The notes under the pieces: generated by a model
What the model saw: only the letters and a program-made list of their open reading frames with translations
What the model was told of the DNA's origin: nothing
Database searches by the model: none
Made by a program: the position numbers and the translations under genes
NCBI GenBank assembly: GCA_014240165.1
Contig: JAAZXM010000032.1
Location: forward strand, 1 to 45,693
DNA from: Myxococcales bacterium
Lineage (GTDB): Bacteria; Myxococcota_A; UBA9160; UBA4427
Reading direction: 5' to 3'
DNA length: 45,693 nucleotides
Shown here: positions 1 to 7,894 of the stretch, piece after piece
How the letters are laid out: each line of letters begins with the position of its first letter
Numbering within the stretch: position 1 is the first letter of the stretch

Positions 1-180
1 GAGAAAGCGGTGGCCATCGCTGACCGAACCCGCCAGGGCGACGAAGAGGTCGCCGGGTGAAACCAGGCGCGAGTCGTAGCAGATGCCTCGAATCACCGGA
101 TCGATGGCCTGATCCGAGCAGATCCATTGCGTCGGCGCGAGGTCATCGGGCAATGCGGAGATCAGTTCCGAGAGTCTCAT
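1..180 (-). CDS. murE: UDP-N-acetylmuramoyl-tripeptide synthetase MurE, N-terminal part (cut by window edge)
   Basis: MurE adds the third stem-peptide residue to UDP-MurNAc-L-Ala-D-Glu in the cytoplasm. Only about 60 N-terminal residues are present. They include the Mur-ligase N-terminal pattern CYDSRLVSPGDLFVALAG, in which the family usually has DSR...GD(L/V)FVA. It directly follows ftsI, as expected in a dcw cluster. Two in-frame ATGs are possible: 178-180 (used here) and 187-189, which would overlap the ftsI stop and has an AAGGGG just upstream. The family call is firm because of motif and neighbours; catalytic residues lie outside the window. Confidence 0.85.
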   Translation of the reverse strand, partial: MRLSELISALPDDLAPTQWICSDQAIDPVIRGICYDSRLVSPGDLFVALAGSVSDGHRFL

Positions 181-181
181 C

Positions 182-2284
182 TCAGCCATCCCCTTGATGC
201 ACGGAGAAACTCACCACCACCGTGCGCTGATTGGCTGCGACGATCGTTCCGGGGGCGGGCTCTTGGCTGATTACCCGACCCCGTCCGGAGCCGCTGAACT
301 GCAACTTGAGCGATTCCGCCGAAGCCAGGCTTCGGGCTGAACTCAGGCTCGTGCCCTGAAAGTCGGGGATGAGCATAGTGGGGTGCTGAATAGTGGGGTG
401 CTGAACAGTGGGCTGCTGAAAGGCTCTAGCGGTCGCGCTGGGTTTGGTCGAGACGGCGGGTAGGGTGGGGGCCGGGTGGCTAATCGCTTTTACAGGCTCC
501 AACTCGGCGACCGACCTCGCGCTTCCGCCGACTGAGACGGGAGCGGCGATTTCATTCGTAGAAGCCATGAGCGGCTCCTGAAAGGGGGCGGCGGGGATGG
601 GTTGCGGTTCGGTGATGATTCCGTGGCGCGCCAACAGGGCGGCGGCGACCTCGGCAAAGAGGGGAGCGGCCACGACTCCGCCTCCGCCCTGTTTCGGTTC
701 ATCCAGGGCGACGACGATGGCTGCTTTCGGGTCATCGGCTGGGACCAGGCCTATGAACCACGCGGTGTGACGATTCCTGGAATACGAACCATTGGGCTCC
801 AGCAATTGGGCAGTTCCCGTCTTTCCAGCGACGCGGACGCCGGCGAGGGCGGCTTTGCGCCCCGTTCCTTCTGCGCTGATCGTGGTCTCGAGCATTTCCA
901 CCACAATGCGCGCCACCTCGGGGTCCACGGCCTGTCCGGCGCTGATGGGGGGGGAGCTTTCCCAGGTTCCTGTCGCGCGGCGCTTCGCGACCACGATGCG
1001 GGGGCGCATCAGTTCCCCGTCGTTGGCCAGGGAAGCCACCGCCATGGCGAGTTGGATCGCCGTTACGTTCACGCCCTGGCCGAAGGCGATATTGGCCTGG
1101 TCCACAGGTTTCCATTTTTTCCAACTTCGCATGAGTCCTGCGGACTCCGAGGGAAACCCACTGCGGGTGTTGTTTCCGAAACCAAGGCGATCCAATGCGG
1201 CGCGGTAACGCTCGCTGCCCAATTCCTGGGCGATCAGGACGGCGCCCACATTGCTCGAATGGCGAAGCACACCCGCTGCATCGCTCGCACCGATTTTCCT
1301 CTTGTCCTCGATCGACTTGCCCGGCACACGAATTTTCCCCTCGCCGGTATCAATGATTGTTTCCGCGTCCAAGGCACCCGCCTCGAGGGCCGCCGCCACC
1401 AGGAATGCCTTGAAGGTGGAGCCCGGTTCGACAGCGTCCGTGAAGGCCCGACTGCGCGTCGCCTTGTAGGGAAAATCTCGAAACGAATTCGGGTCGAAGC
1501 CCGGGGCCTCGGCGAGGGTCAGGATGTCTCCGGTTTTGGGATCGACGACGACGATCACTCCACCTCGCGCAGCGGTTGCCGAGATGCTTGCCACCAGGGC
1601 GGACTCGGCTTTCGCCTGGAGCGCGAGGTCGATCGCCAACGCGATATCGCCACCCGCAGTTCCTCGCGGGTCGATGCTCTCGTCGACCAACAATCGGCCC
1701 CGTGCGTCGCGCCCCACGTGGATCCGCCGGGAGGTTCCTTGGAGCCAGGAGTCCATCATCTGCTCGACGCCCCGTCGCCCCTTGCCGTCGATGTCCACAA
1801 AGCCGAGGAGGGAAGCCGCCATGGGGCCAGCGGGGTAGGTGCGCCGTGGTTCGTGCTCGAGGCCGACTCCGGGAAGTTTGAGTTTCTTGATGATCTCTGC
1901 CTGATCGCGGGTCACCCAGCGAGCCAGGTAGACAAAACCGCTCCTGTCGCCGATGCGTTTCTCGAGTGCTTTGGGGTCGCGTTCGAGGATTTTTCCGAGC
2001 TGGGCAACGACGGCCTTACGATCGACGAGTTCAGTAGGGTAGACGTAGACCGAAGGCGCCTGGATGCTGATCGCGAGCTCACGCCGATCTCTGTCCAGGA
2101 TGACTCCCCGGGCCCCGGGGAATTTGAGATCGCGCCAGCTCTGATCGTCTCCGAGAATACCTCCCCGCGTTTCCACCACGCTCAGCCAACCCGCGCGTCC
2201 GGCCAGGAGAAAGAAGAGCAGGATGAGAGAGATTTCCAGGATGCGTACCCGCAGCGTCGCTGTCCGTAGGGCCTGGGATCTCAT
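182..2284 (-). CDS. ftsI: Penicillin-binding protein 3 / FtsI (septal peptidoglycan transpeptidase)
   Basis: This is the class B PBP that cross-links septal peptidoglycan, a periplasmic enzyme anchored by one N-terminal membrane segment (about residues 15-35). Residues 60-200 form the PBP dimer domain. The transpeptidase domain has all three motifs: STFK (Ser289), SSN (343-345) and KTG (488-490). A Pro/Thr-rich linker (about 565-640) follows, then a C-terminal PASTA domain (about 640-697). At 700 aa it is longer than the E. coli enzyme because of the linker and PASTA domain. The start overlaps the ftsL stop (ATGA). Part of the linker is encoded by a 15-bp tandem repeat. The call is secure. 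Confidence 0.96.
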   Translation of the reverse strand: MRSQALRTATLRVRILEISLILLFFLLAGRAGWLSVVETRGGILGDDQSWRDLKFPGARGVILDRDRRELAISIQAPSVYVYPTELVDRKAVVAQLGKILERDPKALEKRIGDRSGFVYLARWVTRDQAEIIKKLKLPGVGLEHEPRRTYPAGPMAASLLGFVDIDGKGRRGVEQMMDSWLQGTSRRIHVGRDARGRLLVDESIDPRGTAGGDIALAIDLALQAKAESALVASISATAARGGVIVVVDPKTGDILTLAEAPGFDPNSFRDFPYKATRSRAFTDAVEPGSTFKAFLVAAALEAGALDAETIIDTGEGKIRVPGKSIEDKRKIGASDAAGVLRHSSNVGAVLIAQELGSERYRAALDRLGFGNNTRSGFPSESAGLMRSWKKWKPVDQANIAFGQGVNVTAIQLAMAVASLANDGELMRPRIVVAKRRATGTWESSPPISAGQAVDPEVARIVVEMLETTISAEGTGRKAALAGVRVAGKTGTAQLLEPNGSYSRNRHTAWFIGLVPADDPKAAIVVALDEPKQGGGGVVAAPLFAEVAAALLARHGIITEPQPIPAAPFQEPLMASTNEIAAPVSVGGSARSVAELEPVKAISHPAPTLPAVSTKPSATARAFQQPTVQHPTIQHPTMLIPDFQGTSLSSARSLASAESLKLQFSGSGRGRVISQEPAPGTIVAANQRTVVVSFSVHQGDG
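376..420. repeat. 15-bp tandem repeat, 3 units, inside ftsI
   Basis: Three consecutive 15-bp units read tagtggggtgctgaa on the plus strand. Units 1 and 2 are identical and unit 3 has two changes. On the coding strand they give the pentapeptide (V/I)QHPT in the linker between the transpeptidase and PASTA domains. The 15-bp period keeps the frame, so unit-number changes would only alter linker length. Confidence 0.9.
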
Positions 2285-2745
2285 GGCTGATTCAACTCGT
2301 TTTCAGCGTTGCGTGCGAATTGAAAGGCCGCTGAGGTCGAACCATCAGCGTTCACTTGAACCGGAAGGTCGATGACCTGCTGGGGAGGGACGAAGCCCAG
2401 CGCCTTGGCGCGCTGAGTCAATCGAAGGGGATCACGCAATTTCCGCATGCGCGCGGTGAGCCCCGCGATCTCGCGATTCAAATTCTTCTCCGCGGAGTAG
2501 TTCATGCCGATCTCGTAGCGGGTGCGAATCAGGTCGATCCGGAGCGCCGCCATGCCCAGGGCAACGGTGACCGCCGCTACCAGCGCAGGCACCACGAGCC
2601 GAGGTGGGAAGAGCGAATCCCGGCTGCGAGGATTCAGGCGTCCGAGCCCCGCCCCCATGGCAGAGAATTTGGAAGTCTTTCGCTTCGCGGAGCGGGCTGT
2701 GCCCCGACGGGCGCTGCGCCCCGGCTTGCTCTTTCCTCGAGCCAT
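2281..2745 (-). CDS. ftsL: Cell division protein FtsL-like
   Basis: This is a small bitopic division protein of 154 aa. It has a basic cytoplasmic N-terminus (residues 1-48, many Arg/Lys), one membrane helix (about 50-70) and a short coiled-coil-like periplasmic segment (about 80-120) with the FtsL-type ending KALGFVPPQQVIDLPV. FtsL recruits the FtsQLB complex and activates FtsWI at the septum. Sequence conservation in this family is poor, so the call rests on topology, the tail pattern and position between rsmH and ftsI. The start ATG shares one base with the rsmH TAA (TAATG), and the stop overlaps the ftsI ATG, so translational coupling is likely. Confidence 0.88.
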   Translation of the reverse strand: MARGKSKPGRSARRGTARSAKRKTSKFSAMGAGLGRLNPRSRDSLFPPRLVVPALVAAVTVALGMAALRIDLIRTRYEIGMNYSAEKNLNREIAGLTARMRKLRDPLRLTQRAKALGFVPPQQVIDLPVQVNADGSTSAAFQFARNAENELNQP

Positions 2746-3704
2746 TACGCAGCCTCCGAAATTCGTTTCGCCGCACGCAGGCGAGCGGAGCGGGATCGCG
2801 GATTCTGGCCCTCTTCCTCGGCGGTCGGACCCACGGGTCGTCGATTGTCGAGTTCCAGGGAGGGGCCTCGTCCACAGGTGCAGACGGGCTGGCGTGGCGG
2901 GCAGATGCAGCCCCGGGCAGCGGAGCGAAACGACTGTTTCACGATGCGGTCTTCGAGGGAGTGGTAGCTGATGACGACCAACCGGCCGCCGGGTTTGAGC
3001 ACCGAGATCGCCATTTCGAGACCTTCTTGGAGCGCGGCCAATTCGTCGTTCACGGCGATTCGGAGTGCCTGGAAGACCAGGGTGGCCGGATTGTGGCGGC
3101 GACCGCGTCCGATGCCGGCTTCCTCGATGACTCGAAGCAGGTCGGCAGTGGTCCGCAGTGGGCTCTCGGCTCTGCAGCGGGTGATGGCCTGGGCGAGGCG
3201 CTTGGACCCGGGCAATTCCCCATAGCGCTGAAACCACCCCTGCAGCTCATCGGCGGATGCGCGGCTCAGCAGGTCTGCGGCACTCGGACCCTGGGAGGGA
3301 TCCATTCGCATGTCCAGGGGCGTCTCCACATGCTGAGCCTCGGCGAAGCGAAAACCTCGACCCGGTGCGTCGAGTTGGTACGAGGAAACACCGAGGTCGA
3401 GCAACACCCCGTCGAGTTGACCCAGGCCGAGTTCGCGCACGGCTGTGTCGAGGTGCCTGAAGGACGCTTGGACCAGGTGGACGCGTTCACCGAAGCGGGC
3501 CAGTCTCGCTGCACTGGCGGCCAGGGCTTCGGAGTCCAAGTCAAGCCCTACCAAGAGGCCATCGGGCGAAGTCCGATCCAAGATCGTTTCGGCGTGACCC
3601 CCGCCGCCCACGGTACCGTCCAGAACGACCGCGCCTGGTTTGAGATGAAGGTGGTCGGCGCTCTCGGCGAGCAGTACGGGCACGTGGTGAAAATGGCTGC
3701 TCAC
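2745..3704 (-). CDS. rsmH: 16S rRNA (cytosine1402-N4)-methyltransferase RsmH (MraW)
   Basis: RsmH methylates N4 of C1402 in the 16S rRNA decoding centre, using SAM. The 319-aa protein has the typical N-terminus with HVPVLL, the SAM-binding motif DGTVGGGGHAE near residue 30, LLDLGVSSYQLD, and the C-terminal VVISYHSLEDRIVK pattern. Length is normal for the family. The start is GTG at 3702-3704; no in-frame ATG is available upstream, and GGGGAG lies about 9 bases before it. It sits in the dcw cluster after mraZ but is separated from it by an unusual 193-bp spacer with nested inverted repeats. Confidence 0.97.
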   Translation of the reverse strand: MSSHFHHVPVLLAESADHLHLKPGAVVLDGTVGGGGHAETILDRTSPDGLLVGLDLDSEALAASAARLARFGERVHLVQASFRHLDTAVRELGLGQLDGVLLDLGVSSYQLDAPGRGFRFAEAQHVETPLDMRMDPSQGPSAADLLSRASADELQGWFQRYGELPGSKRLAQAITRCRAESPLRTTADLLRVIEEAGIGRGRRHNPATLVFQALRIAVNDELAALQEGLEMAISVLKPGGRLVVISYHSLEDRIVKQSFRSAARGCICPPRQPVCTCGRGPSLELDNRRPVGPTAEEEGQNPRSRSARLRAAKRISEAA

Positions 3705-3774
3705 GAGGAGGGGTCTCCCCCGTACTTGCCCCGGCGTGGGGCAGCTTCGGGGGAGCAGAGAAGAGAATGGGGCG

Positions 3775-3844
3775 CCTCGAACCGCCTTGACAACAACGTG
3801 TACCCCCCAGTAAGCACGTTGCCATCTTTATCAGCGGTTCGAGG
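3775..3844. repeat. Nested inverted repeat between mraZ and rsmH
   Basis: The outer arms cctcgaaccgc (3775-3785) and gcggttcgagg (3834-3844) are perfect 11-bp complements. Inner arms caacgtg (3794-3800) and cacgttg (3815-3821) are perfect 7-bp complements around a 14-base loop. In mraZ-rsmH mRNA this would fold as one long interrupted hairpin. A second short palindrome, tggagc-acgc-gctcca, lies at 3863-3878 nearer the mraZ stop. There is no T-tract after either hairpin on the minus strand, so a simple rho-independent terminator is unlikely. A processing, stability or attenuating element, or a mobile REP-like repeat, is possible. Confidence 0.75.
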
Positions 3845-3897
3845 ACACCCCAACCTCTCTGCTGGAGCACGCGCTCCAACTCCCCCCCAAAAAAAGT

Positions 3898-4350
3898 TCA
3901 GTCTCCCGGCGCCTGACGATTCGGATCCACGTTCTTGTTGATCTCTTCGAAACGCAGTGCCGTCATTTGCTTCTTCTCTTCGTATCGCTCCGGGTTCCAG
4001 AGCTCGATCCGATTGAGAACCCCGATCACCAGGATCTTGCTCTCGAGTTCGGCTTCCCCCCGCATCAGCGTCGGGACCAGGATCCGCCCCTGGGAATCGA
4101 GCGGACAATCACTGGCTTCGCCCACCATGATTCGCTGCAGGTCTTGGGCGTCCGAGTCGAATTCCGAGAGACCCAGCAGAACCTCTTCCTTCTTCTCCCA
4201 TTCGTCGGCGGGGAAGAGGGCCAGATGGGCCCCTTGGCGGGTCAGGACTGGGTCGTTTTGGCTACGTCTTTGAATTTCCACTCGGAAGCCTGACGGGATG
4301 CTCACGCGTCCCTTAGTATCCATGGTGTGTAGGAATCGGCCGCGGAACAT
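3898..4350 (-). CDS. mraZ: Transcriptional regulator MraZ
   Basis: MraZ is the AbrB-fold DNA-binding repressor of the dcw operon. The 150-aa protein starts MFRGRFLHTMDTKGRVSIPS, the classic first SpoVT/AbrB-like half, and has the second half around LDSQGRILVP near residues 85-95. It is the first gene of the minus-strand dcw cluster. About 240 bases upstream of the start are three GTGGG boxes with 10-bp spacing that it should bind itself. The call is secure. Confidence 0.96.
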   Translation of the reverse strand: MFRGRFLHTMDTKGRVSIPSGFRVEIQRRSQNDPVLTRQGAHLALFPADEWEKKEEVLLGLSEFDSDAQDLQRIMVGEASDCPLDSQGRILVPTLMRGEAELESKILVIGVLNRIELWNPERYEEKKQMTALRFEEINKNVDPNRQAPGD

Positions 4351-4433
4351 GATTTCGTCGCTCCGTTTCCGATAGCCAAGGCCGCGAATCGAACTCGCGG
4401 GTTAAAGTTGGCGCTGGGGGTTGAGGTTCCGGC

Positions 4434-4461
4434 CCACCCAAGCAGGGTGGAAAATTTTTTT
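4434..4461 (+). terminator. Possible rho-independent terminator on the plus strand, in the mraZ leader
   Basis: Read on the plus strand, a ccaccc-aagca-gggtgg hairpin (4434-4450) is followed by aaaattttttt. This is a terminator layout for transcription running opposite to mraZ. No plus-strand gene lies upstream within the window, so it may block antisense or readthrough transcription, or simply be a hairpin in the mraZ leader. The stem is only 6 bp. Confidence 0.35.
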
Positions 4462-4590
4462 GAGGTGTCGGCGGTGTCGGAGAACGTGTTCGCCAATTGT
4501 TCTGCCTTCGCTCCCGATGAGTGGCTCTCTTGGTTTGCTGTTATGAGGCAGGCGCCGCCGGGTCTGAAATCTTGATTCGCGAACCTGCTA

Positions 4591-4653
4591 CCCACTTTGC
4601 CCCACTTCATCCCACTCGATCATTCTTATAACCCACCCACAGAGCCTTGGGAA
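4591..4653 (-). promoter_or_regulatory. Promoter of the dcw cluster with triple GTGGG MraZ operator
   Basis: On the minus strand three GTGGG boxes lie at 4611-4615, 4601-4605 and 4591-4595, each followed by five other bases, giving exact 10-bp spacing. This matches the known MraZ operator layout (direct repeats of a TGGG core spaced 10 bp). Just upstream is TATAAG (4625-4630) as a good -10 and, 17 bp further, TTCCCA (4648-4653) as a weak -35. The predicted start of transcription falls at the edge of the boxes, consistent with repression. The resulting leader before mraZ would be about 265 bases. Confidence 0.75.
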
Positions 4654-4943
4654 GCGAAATCAAGCCTGGTGGCATGATTTCTTCGCCCACAATCCAGAAT
4701 TCTGGGTGCACCTTTGCCATGCGCCCCCCCGATAAACGGCACTTTCCCTTTTTGTTCACCTTTGGGCCGTCTGCGGAGCGATCAAAAGGCAAAAGTGCGC
4801 GCAATCTCTGGGCAAATCATCTCGACCCGTCGCGTGGTGCGAGGTGGGATGTCCGGTGGGTCGGGGTGGGGAGACCTGGGCAGGCGGTGGGGAGTGGGGT
4901 GGGTTTACCGACACCCGCGGACGCCTCTCGGGCCGGAACCGCT
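4654..4943. other. Gene-free stretch between the dcw promoter and the amidohydrolase gene
   Basis: No convincing gene is seen. The part around 4840-4905 is strikingly G-rich on the plus strand, with several GGTGGG/GGGG runs that could form a G-quadruplex. No clear terminator is seen after the amidohydrolase stop at 4944. Confidence 0.5.
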
Positions 4944-6002
4944 TCAGGCTGCGCCGATCCCCGGGTAACGGCCTCGGTGCACTGCGGCGCTGGCTTCTAC
5001 CAATGCGTGCAGGGTGCTGGCTTGGGGCGCCAGGGGAGTCTCGAGGGAAACGGATTCGGGGTCGCTCAGGGCTTCGAGGACCGCACCGGTTCCCTCCTCC
5101 AGCCCGGAGATCGCGTAACCGCCCTCGAGGACGAACGCGAGCCTGCCACCGCAGAGGTCCGCCGCAAGGCGAGCCACCACCCCGGTCATCTCCCGATAGC
5201 CCCTGGCGCTTACGTTCATGGCGGCCAGGGGGTCGTCGCGATGGGCGTCAAACCCGCATGAGACCAGGATCATTTCGGGCGCGAAGCGCTGAGTGACCGG
5301 GACAACAACCCGGTGCGCGAGGCCGATGTATTCCTCATCGCCGCAGCCCGGGGGCAGGGCCAAGTTCACGGTCGCCCCGAGACCCGCTCCGCTGCCCGCT
5401 TCGTCGAAACGCCCAGTGCCGGGGTAGTGCGGAAATTGGTGCATCGACAGGTAGAGAATGGACGGATCGTTCTCAAAGGAGTGTTGGGTCCCGTTTCCGT
5501 GGTGAACGTCCCAGTCGAGAATCAGGATCTTGTCCAGGCCCAACTCCGCCTGGAGGGCCCGAGCGGCGATGGCCACGTTGTTCAGGAGGCAAAAGCCCAT
5601 GGGGCGGCCTGCTTCGGCGTGGTGGCCCGGGGGCCTGACCGCGGCGATTCCGTAGCTGGCCTCCCTTCGAGCCACGCTCAGGGCGAGGTCGATGGTGCTT
5701 CCCGCCGCCAGCTTGGCGACCTCGAGGCTGCGGCGAGAGACATAGGTGTCCGGGTCGAGTTGGGCGGGCGCCCGGGCGGCTGTCTCCTCGATCAGCCCAT
5801 AATGGTCCCGGCTATGAATTCTCAGGATCTCCTCCTCGCTGGCTTCCCGGGGCGTCATGCGGTGCAAATGAGCGCCGTGGAGATCCAGGGCCCTGGAGAC
5901 GGCGGCCAATCGCTCGGGCCTTTCCGGGTGACCGGGGGGCGATTCGTGGCTCTGAAAGCGGAGGTCCTCGACGACGTGAATCAGGGGCTCGGATGCGGGC
6001 AT
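4944..6002 (-). CDS. Histone deacetylase family protein (AcuC / acetylpolyamine amidohydrolase type)
   Basis: This is a Zn-dependent amidohydrolase of the arginase/deacetylase fold, 352 aa and full length. The active-site His pair is in RPPGHHAE (127-128). The metal ligands are in DWDVHHGNGTQ (Asp163, Asp165 and His167 region) and the second Asp in SCGFDAHRDDPLA. The closing glycine-rich loop with GGY is also present. Bacterial members deacetylate small amines, polyamines, acetoin-pathway proteins or other acyl-lysines; the substrate cannot be read from the sequence. The start ATG at 6000-6002 has no strong ribosome site. The gene is alone in its direction, followed by the D-cysteine desulfhydrase-like gene upstream. 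Confidence 0.9.
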   Translation of the reverse strand: MPASEPLIHVVEDLRFQSHESPPGHPERPERLAAVSRALDLHGAHLHRMTPREASEEEILRIHSRDHYGLIEETAARAPAQLDPDTYVSRRSLEVAKLAAGSTIDLALSVARREASYGIAAVRPPGHHAEAGRPMGFCLLNNVAIAARALQAELGLDKILILDWDVHHGNGTQHSFENDPSILYLSMHQFPHYPGTGRFDEAGSGAGLGATVNLALPPGCGDEEYIGLAHRVVVPVTQRFAPEMILVSCGFDAHRDDPLAAMNVSARGYREMTGVVARLAADLCGGRLAFVLEGGYAISGLEEGTGAVLEALSDPESVSLETPLAPQASTLHALVEASAAVHRGRYPGIGAA

Positions 6003-6081
6003 GGCAAGCGAACCTATCCGAAGCGGCGGAGTCTGGCGAGTCCGGCCCCCCCCCGCATCGGCCCTCGTCCTTGGGACTGAT

Positions 6082-7122
6082 TCAGCGCGTCAGGTGGGTT
6101 GCCAGGCTGGCCTGGTAGGCGAAGAGCCCTGGGCTTCCGCCCGTGTGCAGGAAGACCACTGCGTCCTCGTCGTCCCATTTGCCGTTTCGGATCGCATCCA
6201 TCAGCCAGGCCATGGCCTTGCCCGTATAGACGGGGTCGAGAAGGATCCCCTCGAGGCGGGCGACGGTTTCTATCGCCTCGTGCATGGCCTCTGTCGGAAC
6301 GCCGTAGCTATCTCCGCGGAAGCCCGGCTCGATATGGAGCCGATCATCCGGAGGCGAGGGCACATCGAGCAACTCTGCTGTTGCGTCGCAGAGTCGGCGC
6401 AAATCGGCACCCTGTTCCTGCTCGTCCGGGGCCGAGACGTTGACGCTTCGCACGACCATGTCGCTTTCGCTCGCATGGAATCCCACCAGGAGTCCAGCCT
6501 GGGTTCCGAGGCTCGACGTTGCATTCACCACCGTGCGGGCGGCGATTTGTTGGGATTCCGCTTGGGCGATTAATTCGAGGGCACAACTCACGTAGCCAAG
6601 CGCGCCCACTGCGCTGGACCCGCCGACAGGCACCACGTAGAACTTTCGGCCATCGCTTTCGGCGCGACCGAGAAGTTCCCCGAGTTCCTTTGCGGCGGCG
6701 GCTTCGTTCTCCACCACGCGCACTTCTGCTCCCAGGAGTTCGTCGAGGAGGCGGTTGCCCGAGACTTCCCAGGCGGGCTCGCGGTAGTCGACATTGGCGA
6801 CGAGGATGAGATGGCACTCCAATCCGGCTGCGGCCGCGGCTGCGGCGGTTTGACGAGCGTGGTTCGATTGCACGGCTCCGAAAGTCACAATCCCGTCGGC
6901 TCCTTGTTCGCGCGCTTCGCCCACGAGAAATTCCAGCTTGCGTGCCTTGTTTCCCCCCGTCGCGAGCCCCGTGCAGTCATCGCGTTTGATCCAGATCGGC
7001 GGACCCCCCAGGGCCTTGCTCAGCCGCGGCATCGGGCGCAGGGGCGTGGGGAGATGGGCCAGGGGCTCGCGCGCAAAACGTTTCAGGCGGCTGGCGAGCG
7101 TATCTCTTGGCTGAGTGGGCAC
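6082..7122 (-). CDS. PLP-dependent D-cysteine desulfhydrase / ACC deaminase family enzyme
   Basis: This is a fold-type II PLP enzyme of 346 aa. The PLP lysine is expected at Lys59 in TGGNKARKLE, and the phosphate-binding and substrate loops FGAVQSNHARQ and HTGGSPGLFAYQ are present. DPVYTGKAMAW is also typical. The family contains D-cysteine desulfhydrase (D-Cys to pyruvate, H2S and ammonia) and 1-aminocyclopropane-1-carboxylate deaminase. The sequence here does not settle which; D-cysteine desulfhydrase is the safer label. The start is GTG (7120-7122). It is transcribed away from riboflavin synthase across a 138-bp gap. Confidence 0.9.
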   Translation of the reverse strand: MPTQPRDTLASRLKRFAREPLAHLPTPLRPMPRLSKALGGPPIWIKRDDCTGLATGGNKARKLEFLVGEAREQGADGIVTFGAVQSNHARQTAAAAAAAGLECHLILVANVDYREPAWEVSGNRLLDELLGAEVRVVENEAAAAKELGELLGRAESDGRKFYVVPVGGSSAVGALGYVSCALELIAQAESQQIAARTVVNATSSLGTQAGLLVGFHASESDMVVRSVNVSAPDEQEQGADLRRLCDATAELLDVPSPPDDRLHIEPGFRGDSYGVPTEAMHEAIETVARLEGILLDPVYTGKAMAWLMDAIRNGKWDDEDAVVFLHTGGSPGLFAYQASLATHLTR

Positions 7123-7260
7123 TGGGTTACGCTAGCCGAGGGAAGCGAAGCTTGCGCGGTCGTGGGCACACGGCACCATTGGAATGGGCATGCTGCTGCG
7201 GCCGGAATCGTTCCTTGTGGCTTCGGCGGTGAAGAGAGTCGGACGCGAAGAGAGGACAAG

Positions 7261-7875
7261 ATGTTCACGGGGATCGTTCAGGGAACCTACGAGGTGATTT
7301 CCGTTCGACGGCAATCCGATTTGATGACCTATGAGATCTTGTTGGACGCGGAAAGGGTGGAGCGTCTTCAGCCTGGCGCGAGCGTCGCTATCGAAGGGGT
7401 TTGTCAGACGGTCGTCGCGATCAACGGGGAGAAGGTGACCTTTGATGCGATTCGTGAGACCCTGGATCGGACCACGCTTGATTCATTGAAGGTTGGGCAG
7501 CGCGTAGCGGTAGAGCGCAGCGCTCGCGTGGGAGATGAAGTGGGCGGCCACGAAGTCGCAGGCCATGTCATGGGCCAGGGCGAGGTCGCGGAGGCCCGCA
7601 TGGAGGGGAATGTGAGCGTGCTTCGCATTCGCGTTCCCGCCGAGTGGATGAAATATGTGCTCGATAAAGGATTCATCGCGGTGGACGGCTCCAGCCTGAC
7701 GGTCTGCGACGTCGAGCCCGAGGGCGGCTTTGCGGTTCACCTCATTCCGGAGACCCTGAGACTCACTCGCCTGGGCGATAAGCGCATGGGGGATCCGGTG
7801 AATATCGAGCTTGACCCCCGCACGGTTGCCATCGTGGATACGGTGGAGCGGGTCATGGAGCAGCGAGAGGGATAG
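7261..7875 (+). CDS. ribE: Riboflavin synthase (alpha-subunit type)
   Basis: This enzyme dismutates two 6,7-dimethyl-8-ribityllumazines into riboflavin and a pyrimidinedione. The 204-aa protein begins MFTGIVQG and has two lumazine-binding barrels: the first with EGVCQTVV (usual DGVCLTV) and GHEVAGHVMGQG, the second with KGFIAVDGSSLTV. The C-terminus NIELDPRTVAIVDTVERV is typical. The open frame runs about 450 bases further upstream, but the ATG at 7261, preceded by AGAGGACAAG, gives the conserved N-terminus. No other rib gene is nearby and no FMN riboswitch pattern is seen in the short leader. Confidence 0.93.
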   Translation: MFTGIVQGTYEVISVRRQSDLMTYEILLDAERVERLQPGASVAIEGVCQTVVAINGEKVTFDAIRETLDRTTLDSLKVGQRVAVERSARVGDEVGGHEVAGHVMGQGEVAEARMEGNVSVLRIRVPAEWMKYVLDKGFIAVDGSSLTVCDVEPEGGFAVHLIPETLRLTRLGDKRMGDPVNIELDPRTVAIVDTVERVMEQREG

Positions 7876-7894
7876 GGAGTTTCCGAGTGGGCGC

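Noticed and set aside
4856..4905. Further GTGGG boxes (two at 10-bp spacing on the plus strand) as a second MraZ operator
   Set aside because: They sit in a generally G-rich stretch, in the wrong orientation, with no promoter or target gene; more likely base composition.
6811..7260. Long N-terminal extension of riboflavin synthase
   Set aside because: The frame is open but overlaps the opposite-strand desulfhydrase gene, and the conserved MFTGIV start with a ribosome site is at 7261.
7123..7260. FMN riboswitch before riboflavin synthase
   Set aside because: The leader is short and lacks the conserved RFN-element blocks.
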